NCBI RefSeq assembly: GCF_900114265.1
Contig: NZ_FPKV01000003.1
Location: 372,001-436,000 of the forward strand
Length of the DNA: 64,000 nt
Source of the DNA: Flaviramulus basaltis
GTDB lineage: Bacteria > Bacteroidota > Bacteroidia > Flavobacteriales > Flavobacteriaceae
Direction: 5' to 3'
Made by a program: the position numbers and the translations under genes. The notes beneath the pieces are model-generated. The model made no database searches, was not told the origin of the DNA, and saw only the letters and a list, made by a program, of their open reading frames with translations. This document shows positions 44,815 through 54,004 of the stretch, piece by piece (the stretch's first letter is position 1; the number at the start of each line of letters is the position of its first letter).

Positions 44815-46029
44815 TTATAAAGTAGTGAGATACCAAATGCTAAATCCTATTAAAAAAGCAATTCCGAGCCAGCTTAAAATATGAAGTTGTTTTGACGGAT
44901 GCCACGCCTTGGGAGTGTGTTTACTACAAATTAGTTTATAGTTAATGATAGCGTAAAAAGGAGCGGTTATAAATGATAAAATAGTAGCAATTTTAATTAA
45001 TAAACCCATTTCTGAAGCTAAAAAGAAAAAGATAGCAATAGTTCCTATAAAAAGTAATACAATCCATAGCATATAATTAAATTTTGTTGGCTTGTTAAAA
45101 AGTAATTCGGTTGTTTTTGCCATAGCTCTGGGAGAGGCATCTAAAGTTGTTAACGTCGTGCTAAACATAGTTGTAAATGCAGCAATGCCTATTGTAATAT
45201 GTGCCCATTCACCTAAATTAGTAGTGTACATATTTATTAATTGAGCTGAAAAAATACCAGCAGAACTACTAAATGTTTCTCCACTATGAAACATGACTAA
45301 CGTTCCTAAAAGCACAAAACCCACACCTAAAACAATAGTGCCTAAATATCCAATATTAAAATCAAATAGGGCAGATTTTGTATTGTATTGGTTCGTTTCT
45401 TTATTTTTTTCAATAGCCCATAAAGATTGCCATACGGCAACATCTAAAGGAGCAGGCATCCAACCCATAAATGCAATTAAAAAAGCTATTTCTATTGCGT
45501 TTTCTGGTAATACTTGTTTAAAAGATACGGTATTAGTGCTGTTGAATAATGCAATGCTAACCGCAGCTATAGTGCTAATGGTTAGTGTAATGATAATGAT
45601 TTTCATTAATCTATCTAATAACTTATACTTTCCTATAATTAATAAGCTTAGGCAGATTAAAAGAATGATAATAGTCCAAATTTTCACACTTATAAAATCA
45701 CCAAATAAGACTGATGCTATTCCAGCTGTAACGATGGTTACTGCTGTTTGAATGGTAAACATTGTGGCTAAATTCAATATAAAATAAGTTTCTAAAACAC
45801 CTTTTCCTAGTTTTTTATAGCCATCTAATAAGCTTTCTCCCGTAGCTGTAGCGTAACGAGGACCAAATTGAAAAAAAGGATATTTAAATAAATGTATTAA
45901 TAGTAAAGCCCAAAGTAAACCCAAACCAAAATCTGCACCAGCTCTAGTAGATTGTACTAAATGGGATACACCTATTGCTGCACCAGCAAACAATAATCCT
46001 GGACCAAGATTTTTGATTTTAACAAGCAT
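44815..46029 (-). CDS. Nramp-family transporter with non-canonical motifs
   Basis: This 404-residue membrane protein has about 11 helices and an overall Nramp/LeuT-like pattern. The first helix reads GPGLLFAGAAIGVSHLVQST, which lacks the DPGN metal-binding motif, and helix 6 reads MGWMPAPLDVAVWQS, where the metal-binding MPH methionine is not clearly retained. The substrate may therefore differ from Mn2+ or Fe2+. It follows an ECF sigma gene, its start abutting the sigma stop, so the two are coupled. Confidence 0.82.
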   Translation of the reverse strand: MLVKIKNLGPGLLFAGAAIGVSHLVQSTRAGADFGLGLLWALLLIHLFKYPFFQFGPRYATATGESLLDGYKKLGKGVLETYFILNLATMFTIQTAVTIVTAGIASVLFGDFISVKIWTIIILLICLSLLIIGKYKLLDRLMKIIIITLTISTIAAVSIALFNSTNTVSFKQVLPENAIEIAFLIAFMGWMPAPLDVAVWQSLWAIEKNKETNQYNTKSALFDFNIGYLGTIVLGVGFVLLGTLVMFHSGETFSSSAGIFSAQLINMYTTNLGEWAHITIGIAAFTTMFSTTLTTLDASPRAMAKTTELLFNKPTKFNYMLWIVLLFIGTIAIFFFLASEMGLLIKIATILSFITAPFYAIINYKLICSKHTPKAWHPSKQLHILSWLGIAFLIGFSIWYLTTL

Positions 46030-46575
46030 TTATTCTTGTCTAATAATTTCTGCTAGTAGCTTTTTTGCGCGAAGTAATTTAACTTTTACATTATTCATAG
46101 GCTCTTTAAGCTCTTTTGAAATCTCTTTATAGCTAAGTTCTTGAAAGTAGCGCAAGTTTATAACTTCTTGATAATGAGGTTTTAGTTTTTTAATATCTCG
46201 AAGTAGTTTAGCTAAATGTTGTTCTGTAATAAGCTCATCTTCAGGAGACGGAGATTCGTCTAAAATTTGAAAAGCTTCTTTGTCATTATTCAATATTACT
46301 TGAGAAATAGAATTTTTCTCCTTTCTCAATAAATCAATATGAATGTTCTTTGAGATAGTAATTAACCACGTTTTAAACTTATAAGCATCATCGTAAGTTT
46401 CAATTTTATCGAATGCTTTAGAGAATGTTTGGATAGTTATATCCTCTGCATCGTTCTCATTTTGAGTTCGTTTTAACTGAAAACCAAACACATTATCCCA
46501 AAATGTATCTAATAAATAATTAAATGCTTTTTGGTCGTTTAATTTTGCACGTTTAATGGCTTCCTCTATTTCCAA
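46030..46575 (-). CDS. ECF-type RNA polymerase sigma factor
   Basis: This 181-residue protein has sigma region 2 (NDAEDITIQTFSKAFDKIE, then FKTWLITISKNIHIDLLRK) and region 4 (YFQELSYKEISKELKEPMNNVKVKLLRAKK). No anti-sigma gene is next to it. It overlaps the GT2 gene upstream by 10 bases and abuts the transporter gene downstream. Its regulon is unknown. Confidence 0.92.
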   Translation of the reverse strand: MEIEEAIKRAKLNDQKAFNYLLDTFWDNVFGFQLKRTQNENDAEDITIQTFSKAFDKIETYDDAYKFKTWLITISKNIHIDLLRKEKNSISQVILNNDKEAFQILDESPSPEDELITEQHLAKLLRDIKKLKPHYQEVINLRYFQELSYKEISKELKEPMNNVKVKLLRAKKLLAEIIRQE

Positions 46576-47678
46576 TAGTTAGGTTTTGAAATAAGATTAT
46601 TTATAAAGATAGTTAATTGTGTAATAATTAAAAATATTTCTAAAAAGGGAAGTAAAGCCAAAAGATCTTTTTCTTCTAATTTTTTTGATGAAGCTCCTAA
46701 TATGATATATTGTAAAATAATTCTGAATAAAAACAAGCTACAAACTATCAGCCATTTATAAGTAGATACGAGTAAAATTATTGATAATAACCAAAATAAC
46801 AGTTGTAAGCTATAAATTAAAGCTAATAATATTTTGTGTTGTTTTTTATAATGAATAGCTGTTGAAACATGACGTCTTTTCTGTTTAAACCATTCTTTAA
46901 AAGTTTGTTTTGGAATAGATTCTGTGAAACTTTCTTTAGAAAAACAGATTGAAGTATTTTTATTATTTGCTACTTGATTGATAAATAAATCATCATCACC
47001 AGAGCGTACTTTTATATGGTTAATAAAACCGTTAGCATTAAAAAACTCCTTTTTGGTATAAGCTAAATTTCTACCAACGCCCATATAAGGCATTCCTATT
47101 TTTGCAAACGAAAAATAGTAAACGGCAGTAATTAAGGTTTCAAAACGAATGAGTTTATTTAAAAACGATTTTTTGATTTTTGAATATCCGCCATAACCTA
47201 AAACAACTGTTTTTTCGTTATCAAAATACGAGGTCATTTCTTTTATCCAGTTTTTTGATAAAGGTTTGCAATCGGCATCTGTAAATAAAAGGTAGTCGTG
47301 TGTTGAAGCTTTTATCCCTAATGTTAAAGCATACTTTTTATTTCCCCAAAAGGCTTCAATGCTTTTTACATCTACAATTTTGATGTTTTGATGTTGTTTT
47401 TCAAAACGCTTCATAACCTTTAATGTGTTATCATTTGAAGCATCATTAATTAAAACAATTTCAAAATTGGGATAATCTTGATCTATAATTGAAGGTAAAA
47501 AAGTTTTTAGATTTTCAGCTTCATTTTTAGCACAAACAATAACAGAAATGGCAATATTTTTTGAAGAATTTCCTTTCTCTTTGAGAAAAGCAAACCTTCC
47601 GAAGAAAAAAATATAAAAAACAGCTTGAAAAAAAACTACAACAATAAATGTGTAGAAAATAAAATCAAGAAACCCCAT
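46566..47678 (-). CDS. Membrane glycosyltransferase, family 2
   Basis: This 370-residue protein has an N-terminal membrane helix, a cytoplasmic GT-A domain and three to four C-terminal helices. SVIVCAKNEAENL is the nucleotide-sugar strand, FTDADCKP is the metal-binding DxD, RSGDDDLFI is the acceptor-side acidic motif, and QKRRH is the QxxRW-like motif of processive or membrane GT2s. Probable role: transfer of a sugar to a lipid or cell-surface polymer. The start follows a small Cys-containing protein gene by 6 bases. Confidence 0.9.
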   Translation of the reverse strand: MGFLDFIFYTFIVVVFFQAVFYIFFFGRFAFLKEKGNSSKNIAISVIVCAKNEAENLKTFLPSIIDQDYPNFEIVLINDASNDNTLKVMKRFEKQHQNIKIVDVKSIEAFWGNKKYALTLGIKASTHDYLLFTDADCKPLSKNWIKEMTSYFDNEKTVVLGYGGYSKIKKSFLNKLIRFETLITAVYYFSFAKIGMPYMGVGRNLAYTKKEFFNANGFINHIKVRSGDDDLFINQVANNKNTSICFSKESFTESIPKQTFKEWFKQKRRHVSTAIHYKKQHKILLALIYSLQLLFWLLSIILLVSTYKWLIVCSLFLFRIILQYIILGASSKKLEEKDLLALLPFLEIFLIITQLTIFINNLISKPNYWK

Positions 47679-47684
47679 AAAAAA

Positions 47685-47888
47685 TTATGAATGTTGAGGT
47701 TCGTTGCAATTGTTAAATTGATCTGGTGTTTTACCGCAAAAGCCACAGGCTTCACCATCTTTATTTAGCATTGGATTTTGACTTGCGCAAGTACCAGCAA
47801 ATTTACCGTCTTTTTTAGCCCAAATTTTAATAGCAATTCCAGCTACTCCTAAACCCAATAAAATTAAAGTTATTAAAAGAAGTTTCAT
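47685..47888 (-). CDS. Small membrane-anchored Cys-containing protein
   Basis: This 67-residue protein has one N-terminal hydrophobic helix (residues 2-21) and a soluble part with four Cys (GTCAS, ACGFCGK, NNCNEP) that could form a metal site or disulfides. I recognise it as a recurring small flavobacterial protein with no known function. It is the first gene of a run with GT2, sigma factor and transporter. Confidence 0.78.
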   Translation of the reverse strand: MKLLLITLILLGLGVAGIAIKIWAKKDGKFAGTCASQNPMLNKDGEACGFCGKTPDQFNNCNEPQHS

Positions 47889-47904
47889 TATTAAATATTT
47901 TTTG

Positions 47905-47912
47905 CAAAGGTA
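47905..47912 (-). promoter_or_regulatory. Candidate promoter for the small protein-GT2-sigma run
   Basis: TACCTTTG on the minus strand, 16 bases before the start at 47888, matches TAnnTTTG. TTTA lies 20 bases further upstream (47933-47936) as a one-mismatch -33 box. Confidence 0.5.
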
Positions 47913-48098
47913 CTATTTTATCAATCATTTATTAAATAATGAATAAAAGAAAATAAAAATGTGACTAATTAAATAAAGGTGTGTCTTAAGATTGTAAGGT
48001 TGAGATTAGAAAAACAAAAACTTAAAACGCGAGAACAATTAATAGCAAATTTTTCATGACCGTTTTGTTTAGAGAGCGATACTTTTTTTTGCTCCATT

Positions 48099-48132
48099 AA
48101 AAAAGCCTCATTTTTAATTAAATGAGGCTTTT
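48099..48132 (-). terminator. Terminator after the anti-sigma gene
   Basis: The stem AAAAGCCTCATTT / AAATGAGGCTTTT lies 32 bases beyond the gene at 48164 and shows a T run on the minus strand. The stretch from 47913 to 48098 upstream of it holds no gene that I can support. Confidence 0.88.
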
Positions 48133-48163
48133 GCTTTTTTGTTAGGATTGATAATGTAATATT

Positions 48164-48952
48164 TTATTGTAAGCTAATTTGTGCTACAGAATTTTTTAAA
48201 GAAGCCACACTATTACCGCCTTTAGGTTCAATAGTTATACTTAAAGCTAAAGCATCCTCTAAGTAAGGAATGTTTTTAAGCTTTCTATCTGCTTCATTTA
48301 AAATACCCAAACTCACCATTTTACCTTGTAATTCTGCCCAAATTTGGTAGCATTGTTCTTCTGGTAATTGTGGTAGAGAAACCACATCAATCATAGATGT
48401 TTTTTCTTTTGGGTTAATGTATGCAACAGTTTTTAAGTCTTTAGCCCTTTCATTTCCTGTAATGATATACTTTTCAGTTTCAGGATTGTTAAGCTTTAAA
48501 AGCTGACGCATCACATTGTCTAACATTTTATTGTTTTTAGCAATATCACCACGTAAATCAAAAATTTCATCAACTACTACCTGGTTTTCTTTAGATAGTT
48601 TCTGTTTTTGGGCATAAAAATAAAAAGACGATCCAGCGAAAATTAATGCTGCTACACTAGCCGCAACGCTAAGTTTATACCACTTTCTGTATTTTTTAGG
48701 TCTATTTAATTTAATTACTGGTTTTTCATCAAGCTCATCTAAAATATTATTTAAGATGTCTTTAGGGGCTTCAACAGCATTACTCTTAGCAACCACCTCT
48801 AGGTTGTATTGTAATGTGTTGTAAGTATTCTGTACTTCTGGGGATTTTGAAATATAAGACTCCACCATTTCTGTTTCAGCAGAAGTAGTTTCACCTAGTA
48901 GATATTTTTCTAATAGGCCAGAATTTAGAAAAGTATTTATTTTCTCATTCAT
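48164..48952 (-). CDS. Anti-sigma factor, RskA-like
   Basis: This 262-residue protein has an N-terminal helical sigma-binding part (residues 10-80, LLEKYLLGETTSAETEMVES), one membrane helix (about 91-110) and a periplasmic coiled coil. The C-terminal RskA domain (YIITGNERAKDLKTVAYIN, LPQLPEEQCYQIWAE, IEPKGGNS) follows. It should hold the sigma factor encoded 11 bases upstream at the membrane until a signal arrives. The signal is unknown. Confidence 0.9.
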   Translation of the reverse strand: MNEKINTFLNSGLLEKYLLGETTSAETEMVESYISKSPEVQNTYNTLQYNLEVVAKSNAVEAPKDILNNILDELDEKPVIKLNRPKKYRKWYKLSVAASVAALIFAGSSFYFYAQKQKLSKENQVVVDEIFDLRGDIAKNNKMLDNVMRQLLKLNNPETEKYIITGNERAKDLKTVAYINPKEKTSMIDVVSLPQLPEEQCYQIWAELQGKMVSLGILNEADRKLKNIPYLEDALALSITIEPKGGNSVASLKNSVAQISLQ

Positions 48953-48963
48953 GACTTTGTTTA

Positions 48964-49494
48964 TTAAGGATTGTAGATTTTTTTCAATTCTCTTAATCCA
49001 ATTTTTAATCTCGATTTTATTGTTCCTAACGGAATATCTAATTCATCACTAGCTTCTTGCTGTGTCATGCCCTCAAAAAAGAGTGCATTTATTACTATTT
49101 GATATTTTTCATCTAAGCTACTTAGATGCTTTCTTATATCTATGACATCCTGATTCAATTCATTGGATGTTATTTTATATACGGAAGAAGTTTCGATTTG
49201 GACTTCTTTTCCTGTTTTATTCTTTAAAGATCTAACTTTATCAATTGCAGTATTATATGCAATTCTATAAAGCCAAGTAAAAAGTTTAGCTTTACTAGAA
49301 TCGTATTTTTTTGCATATCGCCATATTTTTACAAAACTTTCCTGTAAAACATCTTGCGCAGTGTCATCGTCGGTTATTATTTTTTTAATAACACCATATA
49401 AAGAATCTGCATAGTTTTCATAAAGTAAACTAATAGCTTTTTTATCGCCTTTTTGCAATAATGAAACGATTTCTTTTTCTATTGATGAAATCAA
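48964..49494 (-). CDS. ECF RNA polymerase sigma factor, SigK-like
   Basis: This 176-residue protein has region 2 (DDTAQDVLQESFVKIWRYAKKYD, shown by AQDVLQESF and FTWLYRIAYNTAID) and region 4 (FFEGMTQQEASDELDIPLG, then KSRLKIGLREL). It precedes and is paired with the RskA-type anti-sigma factor gene. The pair is typical for envelope or oxidative stress control, but the regulon is not visible here. Confidence 0.93.
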   Translation of the reverse strand: MISSIEKEIVSLLQKGDKKAISLLYENYADSLYGVIKKIITDDDTAQDVLQESFVKIWRYAKKYDSSKAKLFTWLYRIAYNTAIDKVRSLKNKTGKEVQIETSSVYKITSNELNQDVIDIRKHLSSLDEKYQIVINALFFEGMTQQEASDELDIPLGTIKSRLKIGLRELKKIYNP

Positions 49495-49562
49495 TTTTAG
49501 TTGGTTTAGTTTGTTCGGTTAATATACAATTGTTAAAATCAAATTTAGAAATTTCTTTTAAA

Positions 49563-50576
49563 TTATAAGATATTTACTTCAGCTTCTATTGAAATATCAA
49601 AAAGGCGCTTAATTGTTTTTTGAATTAATTTTGAAAGATTTAGAATATCTAAACCTTTTGCATTACCATAATTAACAAGGACTAAGGCTTGATTTTTATG
49701 GACACCATAATCTCCAAAACGTTTACCTTTAAAACCTGCTTTTTCAATAAGCCAACCCGCAGGAACTTTTACTTCATCATCATTTACGGGATAACTAGGA
49801 ATATCTTTAAAGTTTTCGACTAAATTATTAAAGTGCGCTTTTGAAATTACGGGGTTTTTAAAAAAACTACCACTATTACCAATTTCTTTAGGGTTTGGTA
49901 ATTTACTTTCTCGAATAGCAATTACGGCTTTTGAAATATCTTGAATGGTTGCATTTGTGATTTTCATAGCTTCAAGCTGAGAAGCAATAGTGCCATAATT
50001 AATATTTAATTTATGGTTACGTTTAGTAAGTTTAAAAACCACACTGGTAATTACAAATTTCCCTTTAGCTTGTTGTTTAAAAATAGAATTTCTATAACCA
50101 AAATCACACTCTGTTTTGGTGAAAGTTTGCAATTCGTTATTTTCTAAAGAAATGGCTTCGCAAGATTTAAAAGTATCTTTTAGTTCAATACCATAGGCAC
50201 CTATATTTTGAATAGGAGCAGTACCAACATTTCCAGGGATTAAGGATAAATTTTCTACTCCACCAAAATCATTATTAATGCACCAAATTACAAATTGATG
50301 CCAGTTTTCACCAGCATTCGCTTTTACATAAACAAAATCTTCGTCATCAGAAACAATTTCAATGCCTTTTAAATTAATATGAATAACTAAACCATTAAAA
50401 TCTTTAGTTAATAACATGTTACTGCCACCGCCTAGTATAAGTTTATTTGGGTATTCTTTTAACTTTAAAATATGTTTTAAATCATCAATATTAGTAACAG
50501 ATACAAAGTACTCTGCTTTAGCATCAATGCCAAAAGTATTGTAAGGTTTTAAAGATATGTTTTTAAGAATTTGCAC
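49563..50576 (-). CDS. murB: UDP-N-acetylenolpyruvoylglucosamine reductase
   Basis: This 337-residue FAD enzyme makes UDP-N-acetylmuramate in peptidoglycan synthesis. FAD-binding blocks LGGGSNMLLT and GNVGTAPIQNIGAYG, the substrate-binding YRNSIF, the catalytic Ser in GNSGSFFKNP and the C-terminal Glu in SIEAEV are present. It is a type I MurB, co-translated with the aminotransferase gene (one-base overlap). Confidence 0.96.
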   Translation of the reverse strand: MQILKNISLKPYNTFGIDAKAEYFVSVTNIDDLKHILKLKEYPNKLILGGGSNMLLTKDFNGLVIHINLKGIEIVSDDEDFVYVKANAGENWHQFVIWCINNDFGGVENLSLIPGNVGTAPIQNIGAYGIELKDTFKSCEAISLENNELQTFTKTECDFGYRNSIFKQQAKGKFVITSVVFKLTKRNHKLNINYGTIASQLEAMKITNATIQDISKAVIAIRESKLPNPKEIGNSGSFFKNPVISKAHFNNLVENFKDIPSYPVNDDEVKVPAGWLIEKAGFKGKRFGDYGVHKNQALVLVNYGNAKGLDILNLSKLIQKTIKRLFDISIEAEVNIL

Positions 50577-51766
50577 TAGTCTTTATAAACTTTTAAAGCT
50601 TCTTTTAAAATATGTACAGCTTTTATTAAGCTTTCTTTTTTAAGTACGTAAGCAATTCTTATTTGGTTTAATCCAACACCTGTAGTTGAGTAAAATCCAC
50701 CAGCAGGAGCAACCATAATGGTTTCGCCATCAACATCAAAACTTTCTAAAAGCCATTGTGCAAAATCATCAGAATTTTTTACAGGCAATTCCGCAATGCA
50801 ATAAAAAGCGCCTTTAGGTTTTCCTACTTTAACACCTTCTATTTTTAACAATTCCGCAATTAAAGTATTTCTGCGTTCTACATATTCTTCAATAACATCA
50901 TCAAAATAACTTTGAGGCGTTTCAAGAGCAGCTTCACTAGCAATTTGAGCTAGAGTAGGTGGGCTTAAACGAGCCTGTGCAAACTTTAAAACGGTTTGCA
51001 TCACACTTTTATTTCTTGAAACTAAGCAGCCAATTCTTGCGCCACACATACTATAACGTTTTGAAACAGAATCAATCATAATAGTATTGTCATCCAATCC
51101 AGATTCTTCCATGATAGAATAATGTGTGTTTCCATCGTAGGCGAATTCTCTGTAAACTTCATCTGCAATTAAAAACAAATCATGTTTTTTTACAATAGCA
51201 GCAAGTTTTTGTATTTCTTCTTTTGAGTATAAGTAACCTGTTGGATTTCCTGGATTACAAATTAGTATAGCTTTTGTTTTTGGAGTAATTAATTTTTCGA
51301 ATTCCTCAATAGGAGGCAATGCAAAATTGTCTTCAATTTTAGAAATTACCGGAACAACTTTTACGCCAGATGCCGTTGAAAAACCATTATAATTAGCGTA
51401 AAAAGGCTCAGGAATAATAATTTCATCATCAACATCCATAACACTTCCAAAGGCAAAAAGTAATGCTTCGCTACCTCCTGTAGTTACTATAATATCTTCA
51501 TGAGTAACTTCAATATTATTTTTTTTGTAGTAATTAGCTATCTTTTTTCTGTAATCTTCAGAGCCTTCAGATCTTGTGTAAGCTAAAATTTCAAGTGAAT
51601 TAAATTTAACTGCTTCTAAAGCTATTTTAGGTGTTTTTATATCGGGTTGTCCAATATTTAAGTAGTAAATAGATTTCCCGTCTTTTACAGCTTGTTCAGC
51701 AAAAGGAGCTAATTTGCGTATGGGAGATTGAGGCATTAATTGCCCTTTTTTAGATATTGATGGCAT
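50576..51766 (-). CDS. PLP-dependent class I/II aminotransferase
   Basis: This 396-residue fold-type I aminotransferase is similar to aspartate aminotransferases. The PLP lysine is in DSVSKRYSMCGARIG, the cofactor Asp is in ADEVYREF, and the substrate Arg is near the C-terminus in NQIRIAYV. Amino-acid specificity cannot be fixed from sequence. It is translationally coupled to murB and starts the pair. Confidence 0.92.
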   Translation of the reverse strand: MPSISKKGQLMPQSPIRKLAPFAEQAVKDGKSIYYLNIGQPDIKTPKIALEAVKFNSLEILAYTRSEGSEDYRKKIANYYKKNNIEVTHEDIIVTTGGSEALLFAFGSVMDVDDEIIIPEPFYANYNGFSTASGVKVVPVISKIEDNFALPPIEEFEKLITPKTKAILICNPGNPTGYLYSKEEIQKLAAIVKKHDLFLIADEVYREFAYDGNTHYSIMEESGLDDNTIMIDSVSKRYSMCGARIGCLVSRNKSVMQTVLKFAQARLSPPTLAQIASEAALETPQSYFDDVIEEYVERRNTLIAELLKIEGVKVGKPKGAFYCIAELPVKNSDDFAQWLLESFDVDGETIMVAPAGGFYSTTGVGLNQIRIAYVLKKESLIKAVHILKEALKVYKD

Positions 51767-51887
51767 GTATTATTAATTAAGAAACAAAGTTGAGAAAATT
51801 ATCTTAAAGTTTTTTTAAAAATAGGCTTTAAATAAACAACTTAATCTAAAGATTAGTAAATTGATGTACCAAACTAAACTTTCTTTC

Positions 51888-53228
51888 ATGAATAAGTATT
51901 TATGCTTTATAGTATTACTTTTTTGTGTGAACAATATAGGCTTTTCTCAAAGTGAATTTATTGTTCAAAATAAGAAACAATCAGATAAGGTTAACTTTAA
52001 ATTATTAAACAATTTAATAGTTATTCCTGTGGAAATTAATGGTGTTATTTTATCTTTTATATTAGACACTGGTGTTAGTAAACCAATCATCTTTAATTTT
52101 TTAAATGTATCTGATACGCTAAAGATTAAAAATACTGAAACTATTTATTTAAGAGGTTTGGGAGAAGGAGAATCGGTAAAAGCACTAAAGTCTACAAGTA
52201 ATATTTTTAAAGTTGGTGATGCTATTAAATTAAATCAAGAATTATACGCAGTTTATGATTTTAATTTAAATTTTGCTCCGAGATTAGGAACACCTGTGCA
52301 TGGTATTATTGGATATGATTTATTTAAGGACTTGATTGTTGAAATAAATTATTCGAATAGCTATCTAAAATTGACAAACCCTAATAAATACAGATATAAG
52401 AATTGCAGAAAATGTGAAGTAATTAACCTGGAGTTTTATAATAATAAACCATATATAGATGCTGAAGTTAAAATTCACAATAAAAAAATTCCAATAAAAC
52501 TTTTAATAGATTCTGGTGGTAGTGATTCTTTATGGCTTTTTGAAGATGATTCATTAGGAATTATATCTGAGAATAAATCTTTTGATGATTTTCTTGGACA
52601 TGGCTTAAGTGGAAGTGTTTTTGGTAAAAGATCCAGAATAGATGCTTTTTACTTAAAAAGTTTCGAGTTGATTAATGCTAATGTTGCCTATCCAGATTCT
52701 AGTTCTATTTCAGTTGCGAGAAATTTTAAAGACCGAAACGGAAGTTTAGCAGGAAATATTTTAAAACGATTTAATATGATTTTTGATTACCAAAAAGCAA
52801 TAGTTACTCTTAAAAAAAATGAACACTTCAAAGAAAAGTTTAGTTATAATAGAAGTGGTATTGAATTGGCTCATGAAGGTGTTAGACTTGTGAAAGAAAT
52901 TGATAATGCTATTTTATTAGGTAAAGATGAAGGACCACAAAATAGTCAAACAACTAATAGTAGTAGAATTGTTATAGATACTCAATATAAATTATCGTTA
53001 AAACCAGCATATGCAATTGTAGAGTTGCGTGAAGGTTCTCCGGCAGAAAGAGCAGGATTACGAATACATGATATTATTTTAAGTATTAACAATAAACCAT
53101 CATATAATTTTACTTTACAACAATTAACTCAAAAATTTTATGGAGATGTAGGCACGAGAATAAAGTTAAAAGTAGAAAGAAATGGGCATGTTGTAACCTT
53201 TAGTTTTGATTTAGAGAAACCCTTTTAA
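51888..53228 (+). CDS. Retropepsin-like aspartic protease with PDZ domain
   Basis: The ATG at 51888 gives a clean signal peptide (NKYLCFIVLLFCVNNIGFSQ) and 446 residues; upstream ATG 51864 would add eight residues. Two aspartyl-protease lobes are visible, with catalytic Asp60 (FILDTGVSKP) and Asp208 (LLIDSGGSDS). A PDZ domain (about 360-440, ELREGSPAERAGLRIHDII) follows. It is probably periplasmic and single-chain rather than dimeric. The substrate is unknown. Confidence 0.9.
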   Translation: MNKYLCFIVLLFCVNNIGFSQSEFIVQNKKQSDKVNFKLLNNLIVIPVEINGVILSFILDTGVSKPIIFNFLNVSDTLKIKNTETIYLRGLGEGESVKALKSTSNIFKVGDAIKLNQELYAVYDFNLNFAPRLGTPVHGIIGYDLFKDLIVEINYSNSYLKLTNPNKYRYKNCRKCEVINLEFYNNKPYIDAEVKIHNKKIPIKLLIDSGGSDSLWLFEDDSLGIISENKSFDDFLGHGLSGSVFGKRSRIDAFYLKSFELINANVAYPDSSSISVARNFKDRNGSLAGNILKRFNMIFDYQKAIVTLKKNEHFKEKFSYNRSGIELAHEGVRLVKEIDNAILLGKDEGPQNSQTTNSSRIVIDTQYKLSLKPAYAIVELREGSPAERAGLRIHDIILSINNKPSYNFTLQQLTQKFYGDVGTRIKLKVERNGHVVTFSFDLEKPF

Positions 53229-53233
53229 AAACA

Positions 53234-53257
53234 AAACCCAAGCATATGCTTGGGTTT
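53234..53257. terminator. Bidirectional terminator
   Basis: A perfect 24-base palindrome (AAACCCAAGCAT and its complement) lies between two convergent genes. Confidence 0.82.
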
Positions 53258-53280
53258 ATAATATTATTTAATTTGCGTTC

Positions 53281-53697
53281 TTATTGTTGAACAATACTTT
53301 TTTCTTTCTTTTCAAGTAAACTAACTTTATTAGAGTCTATAACTTCACCTTTAATTTTTAAGGCAATAGTTGGTGTTTCAGCATTAGATATAACAGTAAT
53401 AGTTTTTCTAATTGGGTTTACTCTATTAGTGTCATATTTCACTTCAATTTGTCCAGTTTTACCAGGTAAAATTGGGTCTTCTGGTTTTTTAGGGATAGTA
53501 CAGCCACAACTAGAACTTACTTTAGATATTACTAAAGGCTCATTGCCTGTATTTGTAAATTCAAAAACTCTTACACCGTTAGAGCCTTTTTCAATAGTTC
53601 CATAATCAATAGTGTCAGATTTAAACTCAATTTTTGCCTGAGCGTTTACTGAAAAACTGATTAATCCGATAAATAAAATAGTAATTAATTGTTTCAT
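53281..53697 (-). CDS. DUF1573 secreted protein
   Basis: This 138-residue protein has a signal peptide (ending near SVNAQ) and a DUF1573 immunoglobulin-like domain: DYGTIEKGSNGVRVFEFTN and VSSSCGCTIP. The paired cysteines in SCGC are family-typical. It is exported; the function is unknown, possibly an envelope-binding module. Single gene. Confidence 0.9.
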   Translation of the reverse strand: MKQLITILFIGLISFSVNAQAKIEFKSDTIDYGTIEKGSNGVRVFEFTNTGNEPLVISKVSSSCGCTIPKKPEDPILPGKTGQIEVKYDTNRVNPIRKTITVISNAETPTIALKIKGEVIDSNKVSLLEKKEKSIVQQ

Positions 53698-54004
53698 GGT
53701 TTTGTTTTTTATTAATCATTATAACGCCTTAAAAACCTTTAAGTTAGCAGGTGTTTTTTTGTTTTTTTAATCTTTATTTTAGTTCAAACATACTTACTTT
53801 TTCCACAATCTGCAAAAATAATAGACGTAATGCATGTATATTAACATAATTAACTTAGTTAAAAGTACGTACAACTTTTTTGTTATTCAGTTTAAAAATT
53901 GTTAAAATTAGCTAAATTCATTTACATCTATAGTTATTATAGCTTTCACAGAAAAAGAAATATAAGTACTTTTGCACATCAATATTCAAAAACCATTCCA
54001 AAGC
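53698..54004. other. Intergenic region between DUF1573 gene and valS
   Basis: This 307-base AT-rich spacer separates divergent genes. Apart from the valS promoter at 53944-53974 I see no coding frame, RNA fold or repeat. It is long enough to hold a leader or a T-box-like control, but no matching structure was recognised. Confidence 0.5.
53944..53974 (+). promoter_or_regulatory. Promoter of valS
   Basis: TTTC at 53944-53947 and TACTTTTG at 53967-53974, spaced by exactly 19 bases, match the Bacteroidota consensus with one mismatch. The box ends 30 bases before the ATG at 54005 and overlaps an upstream in-frame TTG (53972), which rules out that TTG as the start. Confidence 0.65.

Noticed and set aside
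53972-54004. TTG at 53972 as the valS start
   Set aside because: It lies inside the TACTTTTG box of a well-spaced promoter, and the ATG at 54005 gives the normal ValS N-terminus.
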